Shown here: in pieces, positions 15,591-23,920 of the stretch
Layout of the letters: every line of letters starts with the position of its first letter
Numbering within the stretch: position 1 is the first letter of the stretch
Source: Candidatus Pelagibacter communis
GTDB taxonomy: Bacteria > Pseudomonadota > Alphaproteobacteria > Pelagibacterales > Pelagibacteraceae
Direction of reading: 5' to 3'
Length of the DNA: 36,060 nucleotides
Assembly: GCF_001180205.1 (NCBI RefSeq)
Contig: NZ_CVSU01000121.1
Coordinates: 1 to 36,060 of the forward strand
Program-made: the position numbers and the translations under genes
The notes under the pieces: model-generated
Database searches by the model: none
What the model was told of the DNA's origin: nothing
The model's input: only the letters and a program-made list of their open reading frames with translations

Positions 15591-16514
15591 ATGAAAAACT
15601 TAACAAAAATAATTAGTGTAATTATTACTTCTGTTTTTCTATTAGCAAGTTTTTCAACAGGGGCATTTGCTGGAAAAAAAATATTATTCAGCATTAAAGG
15701 ACCTGGATCAGGAAATCCTTTTTGGGCATCTGTAGAAAAAGGAGCTAAAGAAGAAGCAGCAAAATTAGGTGTTGATTTAGTTTTGGTTGCACCACCGCAA
15801 GAAGGTGATGTACAAGCTCAGATTAACCAAGTTGAAGACCAACTAGCAAAAGGTGTTGATGCAATAGCTTTAGCGCCAGGAGATCCAAATGCTTTTGCTC
15901 CAATCGTAGACGATGCGATTAAAAGTGGCGTTCCAGTTGTATTTGTGGATACAAAAGGAATTAATGAAGGGGTAACTTTTATTGGAACAAACAACATGAA
16001 TGGTGCAGAGTTAGCTGCAAAATTTATTTGTGATAAAACTCCTAAAGGTTCAGATGTTGCAATTTTAACCGGTATTGAGTCACAATCTACAGCTTTGTTA
16101 AGAAGAGATGGTGCAATAAAAGGTTTTAAAAATTGTGGATTAAATATTGTTGCTACTCAAACTGCTGAGTGGGACACTGCAAAAGGTAGATCTGTAACTG
16201 AGTCGATTATTTTAAAAAATCCAAACATTAAAGCAATATTTGCTTCAAATGATAATATGGGCTTAGGTGCTATGCAGGCTCTTAAAGATGCGGACATGAA
16301 TGATGTGGTTGTAGTAGGTTTTGATGCTACTCCAGATGCAGCTACAAGTATCTTAAAAGGAGAGATGACAGCGACAATTGCTCAGTTTTCTTACAACATG
16401 GGTGCATATGGAGTAAAATATGCTCTTGAATTAGCTAATGGTGGAAGTATTGATCCAAACATCGATACAGGAACACAATTGGTAACAAAAGAAAACGCAA
16501 ACGATTTTAAATAA
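15591..16514 (+). CDS. Periplasmic sugar/inositol-binding protein (RbsB family)
   Basis: This type I periplasmic binding protein delivers substrate to the permease at 14466. A Sec signal peptide spans residues 1-27 (basic start, hydrophobic core, cleavage after TGAFA). The mature part shows GSGNPFWASVEKGAKEEA, GVDAIALAPGDPNAF, VPVVFVDTKG, AIFASNDNMGLGAMQAL and VVVGFDATPDA, the standard RbsB series with aromatic (FW) and acidic (ND, FD) ligand contacts. It is read from a purine-rich Shine-Dalgarno and is followed directly by an intrinsic terminator, so its message may be made in excess. Linkage to iolD suggests myo-inositol or a stereoisomer, but ribose-type ligands are possible. Confidence 0.9.
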   Translation: MKNLTKIISVIITSVFLLASFSTGAFAGKKILFSIKGPGSGNPFWASVEKGAKEEAAKLGVDLVLVAPPQEGDVQAQINQVEDQLAKGVDAIALAPGDPNAFAPIVDDAIKSGVPVVFVDTKGINEGVTFIGTNNMNGAELAAKFICDKTPKGSDVAILTGIESQSTALLRRDGAIKGFKNCGLNIVATQTAEWDTAKGRSVTESIILKNPNIKAIFASNDNMGLGAMQALKDADMNDVVVVGFDATPDAATSILKGEMTATIAQFSYNMGAYGVKYALELANGGSIDPNIDTGTQLVTKENANDFK

Positions 16515-16535
16515 TCTTTAGATAATAAATAATTA

Positions 16536-16569
16536 AAAAGGGTGGAATTTAATTCCACCCTTTTTTTTT
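16536..16569 (+). terminator. Intrinsic terminator after binding-protein gene
   Basis: A perfect 9-bp stem GGGTGGAAT/ATTCCACCC with a TTA loop (16540-16560) is followed by nine T and preceded by five A. It lies 25 bases past the stop and should end the importer transcript; the A-run could also serve the opposite strand. Confidence 0.92.
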
Positions 16570-16587
16570 ATGTAATATAATATTTTA

Positions 16588-17049
16588 ATGTTAATAAATA
16601 TAAATCCAGTTTTAAGCCCTGAATTATTATTTCATCTAAGATCCATGGGTCATGGAGAAAAATTAATTTTAGCTGATGCAAATTTTCCTGCAAATACCTC
16701 TAATGACAAAGTGATAAGATTAGACGGAGTTGGGATTAAAGAAGCGGCCTCAGCAATCCTTTCCGTTTTTCCTCTTGATAGTTTTATTGTTACACAAGGT
16801 GGATCTCCAGCTTTGAGAATGGAGGTGGATGACAAACCAGATGAATTAACAGAGACGCATAAGGAATTTATTGATGTAGTTAAAAATGTTTCTGGGATAA
16901 ATTGGAAAGTTGGTTCAATATCTAGGCAAAATTTTTATGAAGAAGCAAAAAAAGCATACTGTATAGTTACAACTACAGATGCTAGACCTTTTGGATGTTT
17001 TATTTTAACTAAAGGTGTAATTTTACCAGACGGTAAGGTTTGGTCATAA
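16588..17049 (+). CDS. RbsD/FucU-family sugar mutarotase
   Basis: Family members interconvert anomers of sugars such as ribose or fucose so the next enzyme receives the right form. The 153-residue protein has the FucU/RbsD N-terminus VLSPELLFHLRSMGHGEKLILADANFPA (about 8-35) with the catalytic-site His in MGHG and the DANFP acid, followed by VIRLDGVG and the C-terminal TTTDARPFGCFILTKGV block. Length fits FucU (about 140-150) better than RbsD. No Shine-Dalgarno is evident and the ATG is 18 bases past the preceding terminator, so the promoter may overlap the terminator or read-through may supply it. It is followed after 10 bases by a PfkB kinase, a common ribose/fucose pairing. Confidence 0.87.
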   Translation: MLININPVLSPELLFHLRSMGHGEKLILADANFPANTSNDKVIRLDGVGIKEAASAILSVFPLDSFIVTQGGSPALRMEVDDKPDELTETHKEFIDVVKNVSGINWKVGSISRQNFYEEAKKAYCIVTTTDARPFGCFILTKGVILPDGKVWS

Positions 17050-17059
17050 AATTTAATTA

Positions 17060-17971
17060 ATGAAATCTATTTCTATATTAGGAGTTTTCGTAGCAGATTT
17101 GTGTTTTATTGGAGATAAAATTCCCAGCAAAGGTCAAACAATTTTAGGAAAAAAACACGTAGTAGGTCCAGGTGGAAAAGGATCAAATCAAGCGATCGCA
17201 GCCTCTAGATTAAATGGAGAAGTTAGTTTTATAACCAAAGTTGGTAAAGATAGTCATTCTGAAATGGCATTTAATCTTTATAAGGAAGCTGGAGTAAAAA
17301 CTCATTCAATCATTCAGGATGAAAAACTTTTTACAGGAGTTGCTGGCATTATGATCGATAAAGATGGAAACAATGCAATTAGTATTGTTTCAGGAGCAGC
17401 TGAACATCTTGTTAGTGAAGATATAGACAATAAAATTGAAACAATTAAAAATTCAGAAATATTTCTGACACAAATGGAAACTCCTGATGAAGTTACAATT
17501 TATGCTTTAAAAAAAGCAAAAGAACATAAATGTATAACCATTTTAAATCCTGCTCCAGCACGTAAAATTGACGAGGGTAATTTTAAATTAATAGATTTTT
17601 TTACTCCTAATGAAACAGAGGCTGAATTTTATTTAAATAAAAAAATTAAAACAGTTGAAGATATAAAAAATGCAGCCGACGAGTTTTTAAAAAAAGGCAT
17701 AAAAAATGTGATTATTACTTTAGGTGAAAAAGGTATTTATTTCTCAAACGGAAAAGAAAACTTTTTCTTGGAAGCATATAAACTAAAACAAGCCGTTGTA
17801 GATACAACAGGAGCAGGAGATGCATTTAATGGAGCTTTTGCTGTCGGTTTAGCAAATGATCTAGATATAAAAGAAGCTTTATCATTTGCAAATAAAGTTG
17901 CGGGGATTTCAACAACAAGATTAGGTGCCGCTTCTTCTATGCCTTTTGCTAAAGAAGTAACAGATAATTAA
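17060..17971 (+). CDS. PfkB-family carbohydrate kinase (ribokinase-like)
   Basis: The protein phosphorylates a sugar at the expense of ATP in the cytoplasm. The N-terminal PfkB signature VGPGGKGSNQAIAASRL covers residues 35-51 and the C-terminal signature VDTTGAGDAFNGAFAVGLA covers 247-265 with the catalytic base Asp254. The 303-residue length and the NPAPA block near 163-167 are like RbsK. Next to a mutarotase and downstream of an RbsB-type importer it suggests a ribose-like sugar or deoxy-sugar, but PfkB members near inositol genes can also be IolC (5-dehydro-2-deoxygluconokinase). IolC usually has a longer and different sequence, so I prefer ribokinase-like. Confidence 0.87.
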   Translation: MKSISILGVFVADLCFIGDKIPSKGQTILGKKHVVGPGGKGSNQAIAASRLNGEVSFITKVGKDSHSEMAFNLYKEAGVKTHSIIQDEKLFTGVAGIMIDKDGNNAISIVSGAAEHLVSEDIDNKIETIKNSEIFLTQMETPDEVTIYALKKAKEHKCITILNPAPARKIDEGNFKLIDFFTPNETEAEFYLNKKIKTVEDIKNAADEFLKKGIKNVIITLGEKGIYFSNGKENFFLEAYKLKQAVVDTTGAGDAFNGAFAVGLANDLDIKEALSFANKVAGISTTRLGAASSMPFAKEVTDN

Positions 17972-17973
17972 AT

Positions 17974-18969
17974 TTAATTCTTTTTATTTTCAGCCATGGA
18001 CAACGCAATCTTAAATGAATTTAAAATTGGAGCTAAGTTTGCCTCGTTTTTTCCTGCAATAGCAAATGCAGAACCATGAGCAGTAGTTGTAACTGGTACA
18101 GTTAATCCACCTTGGACTGTTACCCCTCTATCAAAACCAAATGCTTTAAGACCAGATTGTAGCGCATCATGATACATACCAACCATACAATCATGATTTT
18201 TATTTTTATAAGCTACTACAAAAGAGGTGTCACATGGTAAAGGACCATCAACATTGTAACCAAGTTTTTTTGCTTCCTCAATCGCAGGTATAATTTCATC
18301 TTTTTCTTCAGTACCAAACTCTGCATGGGGATTAAGTGCCTGAATAGCAATTCGAGGTTTCTTAACACCGTTTAGCTCCATAACTTCATTAATTAATTTT
18401 ATAGGCTTCATTATATTTTCTTTTGTAATATGTTGGGCAACTTCTTTTATTGGAATATGCGATGTTACCCTTGCTGTCCAAAAATTATCTATAACATTAA
18501 ACTCACAACAGAAACTATTTACTTCAAGTTTTTCTGCCATTAATTGCAATTCATCTGAGTGTTTATTTCCCCCAAGTTTTAAACTTGTTTTATTCATTGG
18601 CGCAAAATTAATTGCATCAATTTTTTTTTCTTTAGCAAGAGTTAAAGCTAAATCTAATGCTTCTAATACACTTTCACCAGACTCTTTTGATGGTTCAGCT
18701 AACTTATATTTATGATTTTTTCCTTTAGAAATATTTAATAGAAATCTATTTGCTTTATTAAAATCAATTTCATCGAAATTTTTAACAATATCTATATTAT
18801 GTGAAATTCCTGTAATATTATTTCCTGTTTCAAATACCTGCTTTTCACCAATGATAACTATGTTTGCTTTTTTAGTCATTTCATCATTTAAAAGTTTTGA
18901 AACTAATTCTGGACCAATACCTGCAGGATCACCTAATAGTAAAGCAATGTTAGATTTGTTTTGAGCCAT
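17974..18969 (-). CDS. pdxA: PdxA-family 4-phospho-hydroxyacid dehydrogenase
   Basis: The family oxidises 4-phosphohydroxy-L-threonine (PdxA, vitamin B6 synthesis) or 4-phospho-D-threonate/erythronate (PdxA2, catabolism), with decarboxylation. The sequence has GDPAGIGPEL (13-22) and the metal-binding His171, His215 (NPHAEFG) and His267 (MYHDALQSGLK), then FDRGVTVQGGLTVPVTTTAHGSAFAIAG. The LTVPVTTTAHG region and the company of a carboxylate transporter favour the PdxA2 catabolic type, but this is inference; biosynthetic PdxA is possible. It is convergent with the PfkB kinase (2-base gap) and divergent from tctC across 69 bases. No DUF1537 kinase, the usual PdxA2 partner, is present in the window. 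Confidence 0.85.
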   Translation of the reverse strand: MAQNKSNIALLLGDPAGIGPELVSKLLNDEMTKKANIVIIGEKQVFETGNNITGISHNIDIVKNFDEIDFNKANRFLLNISKGKNHKYKLAEPSKESGESVLEALDLALTLAKEKKIDAINFAPMNKTSLKLGGNKHSDELQLMAEKLEVNSFCCEFNVIDNFWTARVTSHIPIKEVAQHITKENIMKPIKLINEVMELNGVKKPRIAIQALNPHAEFGTEEKDEIIPAIEEAKKLGYNVDGPLPCDTSFVVAYKNKNHDCMVGMYHDALQSGLKAFGFDRGVTVQGGLTVPVTTTAHGSAFAIAGKNEANLAPILNSFKIALSMAENKKN

Positions 18970-19026
18970 TTTTTTCTTTACGTCTTGTATCAGATTATGT
19001 TTAAATTATTAAATATAAATTAACTT

Positions 19027-19034
19027 AAGAGGGA
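19027..19034 (+). promoter_or_regulatory. Strong Shine-Dalgarno of tctC
   Basis: AAGAGGGA lies 4 bases before the ATG at 19039. The same leader, TAAGAGGGAAATAATGAAAA but for its first base context, precedes the binding protein at 23934, marking both as highly translated. Confidence 0.7.
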
Positions 19035-19038
19035 AATA

Positions 19039-20013
19039 ATGAAAAAAAGCTTTAAACTATTTTTAGCAGCTGCTTTCCTAGTAACTGAATTTTTTGTTGT
19101 AGCTCTTCCATTAATGATCACATCAGCTAAAGCTGACGGTCATCCAATACAAGCAATTACACACGCTGGTTTTGGTGGTGGAACTGACGTTACTACTAGA
19201 ATGATGTTATTAAGAGCAAGAAGAGTTCTTAAGCAGGATATGCAATTAGTGAACAAAAAAGGTGGTGGTGGAGCGGCATCAATGGATTACATGATGTCTT
19301 TACCTGCAGATGGTAACCACACTTTAACTTGGACTACAGGTCATGCTGTATCTATGGCTTTAGGCAAAACTAAGGTTAAGTTAAGTGATATGCAACCACT
19401 TGCTAGAGGAACTGATGATCCTCAATTATTTGTTGTAAATTGTAAAAACGATATCAAAGATGCTAAAAAATTTATTAGCACACAAAAATCAAAATCACTA
19501 AAATATGGAACTACTCACACTGGTGGTATTGACGATGTTAGTGCAATCGCATTTACAAAAAAAGGTGGATTAAAAGATCCAACTATCGTTGCTTACAAAG
19601 GTGTTGCGCCAATCAAAACTAACCTTATCAAAGGAGATATTGATGTAGGTGTTTTAAACTTAGGTGAAGCATTAACTGAAATTAATGAAGGTAAACTTTG
19701 TGTTTCAGTCGTATTAGCAAATAATAGAATGGCTAAAATTGGAGACTCTCCAACAGCAAAAGAATTAGGTATACCTGTTTCTTTATCTACTGTTAGAGGT
19801 TTCGTAACTAAAAAAGGTGCTCCAGCAGATAGAGTAAAACAATTAGAAGCTGGAATGATGAAAGCTATGAGCCACAACTACTACAAAAATTTCTTAACAG
19901 AAATTGGTCTTGATGAGACAAGTGTTGTAGGTGCAGATGAATGGGGTAAGCAAATGGAAGAAATGCTTGCTGAGATGACTGCGCAGCTTAAAGCTTTAGG
20001 TTACATTAACTAA
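19039..20013 (+). CDS. tctC: Tripartite tricarboxylate transporter, periplasmic binding protein TctC
   Basis: TctC (Bug family) captures a carboxylate in the periplasm for the TctAB membrane complex. A signal peptide covers about residues 1-32 (cleavage after SAKA). The mature N-terminus has GFGGGTDVTTRMML and VNKKGGGGAASMDYM, which match the ligand-binding loops of Bug proteins, and the later AYKG and LGEAL blocks fit the family. At 324 residues it has normal length. The gene has a strong Shine-Dalgarno, and its message probably ends mostly at the terminator 48 bases past the stop. The ligand cannot be read from sequence; with PdxA2-like, SDR and ROK neighbours, a sugar acid is plausible. 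Confidence 0.87.
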   Translation: MKKSFKLFLAAAFLVTEFFVVALPLMITSAKADGHPIQAITHAGFGGGTDVTTRMMLLRARRVLKQDMQLVNKKGGGGAASMDYMMSLPADGNHTLTWTTGHAVSMALGKTKVKLSDMQPLARGTDDPQLFVVNCKNDIKDAKKFISTQKSKSLKYGTTHTGGIDDVSAIAFTKKGGLKDPTIVAYKGVAPIKTNLIKGDIDVGVLNLGEALTEINEGKLCVSVVLANNRMAKIGDSPTAKELGIPVSLSTVRGFVTKKGAPADRVKQLEAGMMKAMSHNYYKNFLTEIGLDETSVVGADEWGKQMEEMLAEMTAQLKALGYIN

Positions 20014-20036
20014 TCTAATTAAAAGTACATTTGAAT

Positions 20037-20543
20037 ATGAAAAATGTACAAAAACAAAAAAGGGCAAACAAAAGTTTGCCCTTTTTTTTTAGAGATGAGT
20101 TTAGAGTCTCTCTTGTAATTATTTTAATATCTGTAGCATTATTAATCACAACTTTTACTTTTGATATTGTTCCTCCAATTTTAAATAGAGGAATACAGCC
20201 AGCAACATTCCCAAAAGCGCTTTTAGTCTTAATAATAGTAATGACATTGTTAATCTATTATTTGGCAACTAAAAATCCTTGGAAAGTTGAAAAAAAATTA
20301 CCAAGATCATTTTTTCTAACTTTATCAAGTTTTGTTATTTTTGTAGTAGTTTCTAAAACACTTGATTTCTTTTTAGCAATCTCAGCTTTATCTATCTTTG
20401 TTTCTTATTGTTGGGGAGAAAAAAGATTATTTTATTTATTACTAGTTGGGATTATTTTCCCAATTATTGTTTTTATATTTTTTGAAACTATTTTAGGTTT
20501 AAGATTTCCCCTAGGAATAATTACTAACATTTACTATAGTTAA
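20037..20543 (+). CDS. tctB: Tripartite tricarboxylate transporter, small membrane subunit TctB
   Basis: This 168-residue protein has four hydrophobic segments, the usual TctB plan, with the motif GIQPATFPKALLVLI after the first segment. TctB works with TctA in the inner membrane. The start I give is ATG at 20037; an in-frame TTG at 20031 would add two residues. Odd: codons 9-18 of this frame (RANKSLPFFF) coincide exactly with a strong intrinsic terminator hairpin and its T-tract. No in-frame ATG, GTG or TTG follows closely enough to start after the hairpin without losing the first membrane segment. Either tctB is read through a leaky terminator or it starts at a rare codon. tctA follows its stop immediately. 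Confidence 0.82.
   Translation: MKNVQKQKRANKSLPFFFRDEFRVSLVIILISVALLITTFTFDIVPPILNRGIQPATFPKALLVLIIVMTLLIYYLATKNPWKVEKKLPRSFFLTLSSFVIFVVVSKTLDFFLAISALSIFVSYCWGEKRLFYLLLVGIIFPIIVFIFFETILGLRFPLGIITNIYYS
20061..20090 (+). terminator. Intrinsic terminator overlapping the first codons of tctB
   Basis: The stem GGGCAAAC/GTTTGCCC (20062-20081, loop AAAA) is a perfect 8-bp hairpin followed by nine T (20082-20090) and preceded by a run of A. It would terminate most tctC transcripts, letting only a fraction continue into tctBA. It lies within the tctB reading frame (codons 9-18). Confidence 0.88.
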
Positions 20544-22025
20544 ATGGATAATTTATTATTAATGCTGGCGCCACTTTTCAGTTCTAAACTATTATTAGTT
20601 TTGTTTTTTGGAACTTTATTTGGTTTGATATTAGGTGTGTTGCCAGGGTTAGGACCAACAACAGGTGGAGCATTGATATTACCTTTCACAATGACTCTAG
20701 ATCCATTATCTGCAATTGTTTTATTAACTTCTATTTATTGTGCAGGAACCTATGGTGGTGCAATAACTGCAGTACTTATTAATACACCAGGTACCCCAGC
20801 AGCTGCAGCCACTTGTTTAGATGGCTATCCTTTAGCACAAAAAGGCGAAGCTGGAAGAGCTTTAGGTATGGCAACAGTATCAAGTACTGTTGGAGGTATT
20901 TTTAGTGTCGTTATATTAGTTTTCTTTGCTCCTATACTAGCACAACTTGCTTATGAGTTTGGTCAGCCAGAATATTTTGCATTAGCTATATTTGGTTTAA
21001 CGATGCTTGCTTCAATAGGTGAGGGTAGTCCAATTAAAAATTTAATCGCAGGTGCATTTGGAATATTGATTTCTACCGTTGGTAAAGATTTTATGACTTC
21101 AATTGATCGTTTTACTTTTGGGATCAATGAATTAACTGAGGGAATAGGATTTATACCAGTAGTGGTTGGACTTTTTGCAATGAGTGAAATGTTAACTCAA
21201 TCAACTTTAATCAATCAAGTGTTTAACAGAATAGCTTTAAAAGCAATTAAGCTTCCTAGCAAAGATGATTATAAAAAAACTTGGAAAACAATATTACGAT
21301 CAAGTGGGATTGGATCATTTATTGGAGTTCTTCCTGCAGAAGGTGGAACAGTTGCATCCTTAATTGGTTATTCTGAAGCAAAGAGATTTTCAAAAAATCC
21401 AGAAGAATTTGGAAAAGGATCTATTGAAGGCATTGCTGGTGCTGAGGCTGCAAATAACGCAGCAACAGGTGGCGCGATGGTTCCAACTTTAGCTCTAGGT
21501 ATTCCTGGTAGCGCAACAACAGCAGTTATACTTACGGGATTGATTATTCATGGTGTTAGACCTGGACCAGATTTGTTTAGAGAACAACCAGATTTCCTAT
21601 ATGGAATTTTTGGCGCCATGCTTATAGCTAATATCCTTTTTTTTATTTTTGGATTTTTTGGAGCAAAAATATTTGCAAGAATTACCTTAGTACCTAACAA
21701 AATCTTATGGCCAATGATATTCGCAGTTTCAGTATGTGGAACTTATTCTTTAAATCAATCTATAATAGATGTTTGGATAATGTTATTTTTTGGAGTGCTA
21801 GGTTTCTTTATGAGAAGGTATGGCTTTTCAGTAGTACCAGTTATTATTGGATTAATTTTGGGTGAGTTAGTTGAGGGAACTTTAAGACAATCTCTAGTTA
21901 TATTCGATGGTAATTGGCTGATGTTTTTCACAAGACCAATTGCTTTAACATTCTTTATTTTGTCTTTAATTGCTTTGGCTTTTCCTTTAATAAGATCGAG
22001 GAAAATAAAAAAAAATAATGATTAA
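20544..22025 (+). CDS. tctA: Tripartite tricarboxylate transporter, large membrane subunit TctA
   Basis: TctA is the main transport subunit, with about 12 hydrophobic segments in 493 residues. The two family signatures are clear: GVLPGLGPTTGGALILPFT with CAGTYGGAITAVLINTPGTP near the N-terminus (about 32-88), and the second half repeat beginning GVLPAEGGTVASLIGYSEAK with AANNAATGGAMVPTLALGIPGS (about 259-325). It directly abuts the tctB stop. Its last 8 bases overlap the start of the SDR gene (ATGATTAA), indicating coupled translation and a shared operon through the ROK kinase. Confidence 0.93.
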   Translation: MDNLLLMLAPLFSSKLLLVLFFGTLFGLILGVLPGLGPTTGGALILPFTMTLDPLSAIVLLTSIYCAGTYGGAITAVLINTPGTPAAAATCLDGYPLAQKGEAGRALGMATVSSTVGGIFSVVILVFFAPILAQLAYEFGQPEYFALAIFGLTMLASIGEGSPIKNLIAGAFGILISTVGKDFMTSIDRFTFGINELTEGIGFIPVVVGLFAMSEMLTQSTLINQVFNRIALKAIKLPSKDDYKKTWKTILRSSGIGSFIGVLPAEGGTVASLIGYSEAKRFSKNPEEFGKGSIEGIAGAEAANNAATGGAMVPTLALGIPGSATTAVILTGLIIHGVRPGPDLFREQPDFLYGIFGAMLIANILFFIFGFFGAKIFARITLVPNKILWPMIFAVSVCGTYSLNQSIIDVWIMLFFGVLGFFMRRYGFSVVPVIIGLILGELVEGTLRQSLVIFDGNWLMFFTRPIALTFFILSLIALAFPLIRSRKIKKNND

Positions 22026-22767
22026 GTACGATTTAAATGATCGAGTGGCAGTTGTTACTGGTGGAGCCCAGGGTTTTGGTTTAGCAATAACTGAAAGATT
22101 TATTGAAGCAGGAGCTAAAGTTATAATTTGGGATATTGATGATAATGCTGCTAAAGAAGCGATTGATAAAGTTAAATCAGAAAACCTAAGTCATCAGGTC
22201 GTAGACGTAACTAATTTTGAAATAGTAAATAAAAATTTAGACGAAGTAGAGAAAAAATACGGAAAAATAGATATTTTTGTCAATAACGCAGGTATTGCAG
22301 GTATGAATACTACTGTCGCTGAATATCCATTAGATGAATGGAAAAAAGTAATGAACTTAAATTTAAATTCAGTTTTCTATTGTTGTAAAGCAGTTGTTCC
22401 ATTCATGTTAAAAAATGACTACGGGAGAATAGTAAACATCGCATCTATTGCAGGAAAAGAGGGCAATCCTAATGCGAGTGCATATAGTACTTCTAAGGCT
22501 GGCGTTATCGGTTTAACAAAATCTCTAGGTAAAGAACTTGCCCAAAAAAATATAGCTGTAAATTGCGTAACTCCAGCAGCAGCTAAAACAAGAATTTTTG
22601 ATCAAATGACCGAAGAACATATAAATTATATGTTATCAAAAATTCCAAGAAACAAATTTGCAAAAGTTGAAGAATTAGCTTCATTAGTAACTTGGTTAGC
22701 TAGTGAAGAAAATTCATTCTCCACAGCTGCAGTTTTTGATTTAAGTGGTGGAAGAGCTACATATTAG
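22018..22767 (+). CDS. Short-chain dehydrogenase/reductase
   Basis: A classical SDR of 249 residues that oxidises a hydroxyl or reduces a ketone with NAD(P). The cofactor motif GGAQGFG is at 15-21, with Asp39-Asp41 (WDIDD) suggesting NAD preference. NNAG is at 89-92, catalytic Ser143 in NIASIAG, and Tyr156 with Lys160 in YSTSK. The C-terminus FDLSGGRATY is typical. It overlaps tctA and is 2 bases from the ROK kinase, so all are one operon. A sugar or sugar-acid substrate is inferred from context. It is not close to the second SDR at 27286 beyond family motifs. Confidence 0.9.
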   Translation: MIKYDLNDRVAVVTGGAQGFGLAITERFIEAGAKVIIWDIDDNAAKEAIDKVKSENLSHQVVDVTNFEIVNKNLDEVEKKYGKIDIFVNNAGIAGMNTTVAEYPLDEWKKVMNLNLNSVFYCCKAVVPFMLKNDYGRIVNIASIAGKEGNPNASAYSTSKAGVIGLTKSLGKELAQKNIAVNCVTPAAAKTRIFDQMTEEHINYMLSKIPRNKFAKVEELASLVTWLASEENSFSTAAVFDLSGGRATY

Positions 22768-22769
22768 TT

Positions 22770-23672
22770 ATGCAAGTAGGTATTGATGTAGGAGCAACTA
22801 AAATTGAGAGTGTTGTTCTTGAAGAGAATGGGAACGAAAAACACAGATCAAGAATATCGTGTCCTAAGGAGTATACCCAAATTATAACTGCTATAAGAGA
22901 TATTCACAGTAAATTAGAACAAGAGTTTAAACAAGAACTTCCAATTGGTGTTTGTCATCCAGGAGTTCATTCTCCTCAAACAGGATTAGTAAAAAATGCT
23001 CCAAATATAACCTGGTTAGAAAAAAAACCATTTCAAAGCGATCTTCGTAAAGCTCTTGGAAAAGAAGTGTTTTGTGAAAATGATGCAAATTGTTTTGCTT
23101 TATCTGAAGCAATAGATGGATCAGGCAAACATTACAAAATTGTTTATGGAATTATATTAGGTTCAGGAGTTGGAGGCGGTTTAGTAATAGACAAAAAAAT
23201 TATTACTGGCTCGAATGGAGTAGCAGGGGAATGGGGACATAACCAAATTCCATATTTTGCAGCTAAGAAAGAAAATTTTGACTCAAGCAATGCTAGGGAA
23301 GCAGAGATTGAAAGTTTTTTATCTGGTTTAAGTTTAGCAAAAAGATTTAAGAAACTTTATGGAAAAAATTTAAATACAAATGAAATTTTTGAATTGAACA
23401 GAAAACATGATTTAGATGCAGAAAAATTTATTGATGATTTTAAAGTGAATTTAGCAATGTCGCTTTCAAGTATAATAAATATTTTAGATCCTGATGCTTT
23501 TATTTTTGGAGGCGGAGTTTCAAACGAAATTGATTTTTTAAATGAAATAGACTCACTGGTTAGAAAATTTGTTATTGGTAGAGAGTACGAAGGTGTTTTT
23601 TTAAAACCAAGGTATGGTGATGCAAGTGGTGTCCGTGGTGCTGCAAGATTAGGAAGAAGTGCGACGTATTAG
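22770..23672 (+). CDS. ROK-family sugar kinase lacking the zinc-cysteine motif
   Basis: ROK kinases phosphorylate glucose, fructose, N-acetylmannosamine and related sugars. The phosphate-binding GIDVGATKIE is at 4-13, ENDANCFA with the catalytic Asp105 at 103-110, and GSGVGGGLV at 131-139. GEWGH is present at 153-157 with His157, but the following Cys-rich CxCGxxGC zinc motif is replaced by SSNAREAEIESFLSG, with no Cys. The zinc site is therefore probably lost, as in some ROK subfamilies. The 300-residue length rules out a DNA-binding ROK repressor. It ends the tct operon; a 261-base gap follows. Confidence 0.88.
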   Translation: MQVGIDVGATKIESVVLEENGNEKHRSRISCPKEYTQIITAIRDIHSKLEQEFKQELPIGVCHPGVHSPQTGLVKNAPNITWLEKKPFQSDLRKALGKEVFCENDANCFALSEAIDGSGKHYKIVYGIILGSGVGGGLVIDKKIITGSNGVAGEWGHNQIPYFAAKKENFDSSNAREAEIESFLSGLSLAKRFKKLYGKNLNTNEIFELNRKHDLDAEKFIDDFKVNLAMSLSSIINILDPDAFIFGGGVSNEIDFLNEIDSLVRKFVIGREYEGVFLKPRYGDASGVRGAARLGRSATY

Positions 23673-23804
23673 AAAATTCAATTCATAATTTAATAAAAAA
23701 AAATTAAATTTTTCCAAAAATATAAAAAAATTTATAAAAAATTATAAAAAATTAATTTCAACTAAAGGTTGATTTAATTTTAATTTTACCAAATTAGAAT
23801 TAGA

Positions 23805-23821
23805 TATAGAAATTATATATA
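23805..23821. promoter_or_regulatory. Exact copy of the 17-mer at 5044-5060
   Basis: TATAGAAATTATATATA occurs here and in the divergent gap at 5044-5060, in both cases upstream of catabolic or transport genes. A shared operator or shared -10 region is possible. A 17-base match between AT-rich noncoding stretches could also be chance. Confidence 0.3.
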
Positions 23822-23920
23822 AATTGTTATTAATTTTATTTTTTACTTTACTACTTATGTTTGAATGTGTTTATATCCTGACTTAATAATTAATATATAT
23901 ATATTAACTTAACTAACTAA

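Noticed and set aside
17060..17971. Considered IolC (5-dehydro-2-deoxygluconokinase) for the PfkB kinase
   Set aside because: Length and N-terminal signature fit ribokinase, and it sits with a RbsD/FucU mutarotase beyond a terminator from the inositol operon.
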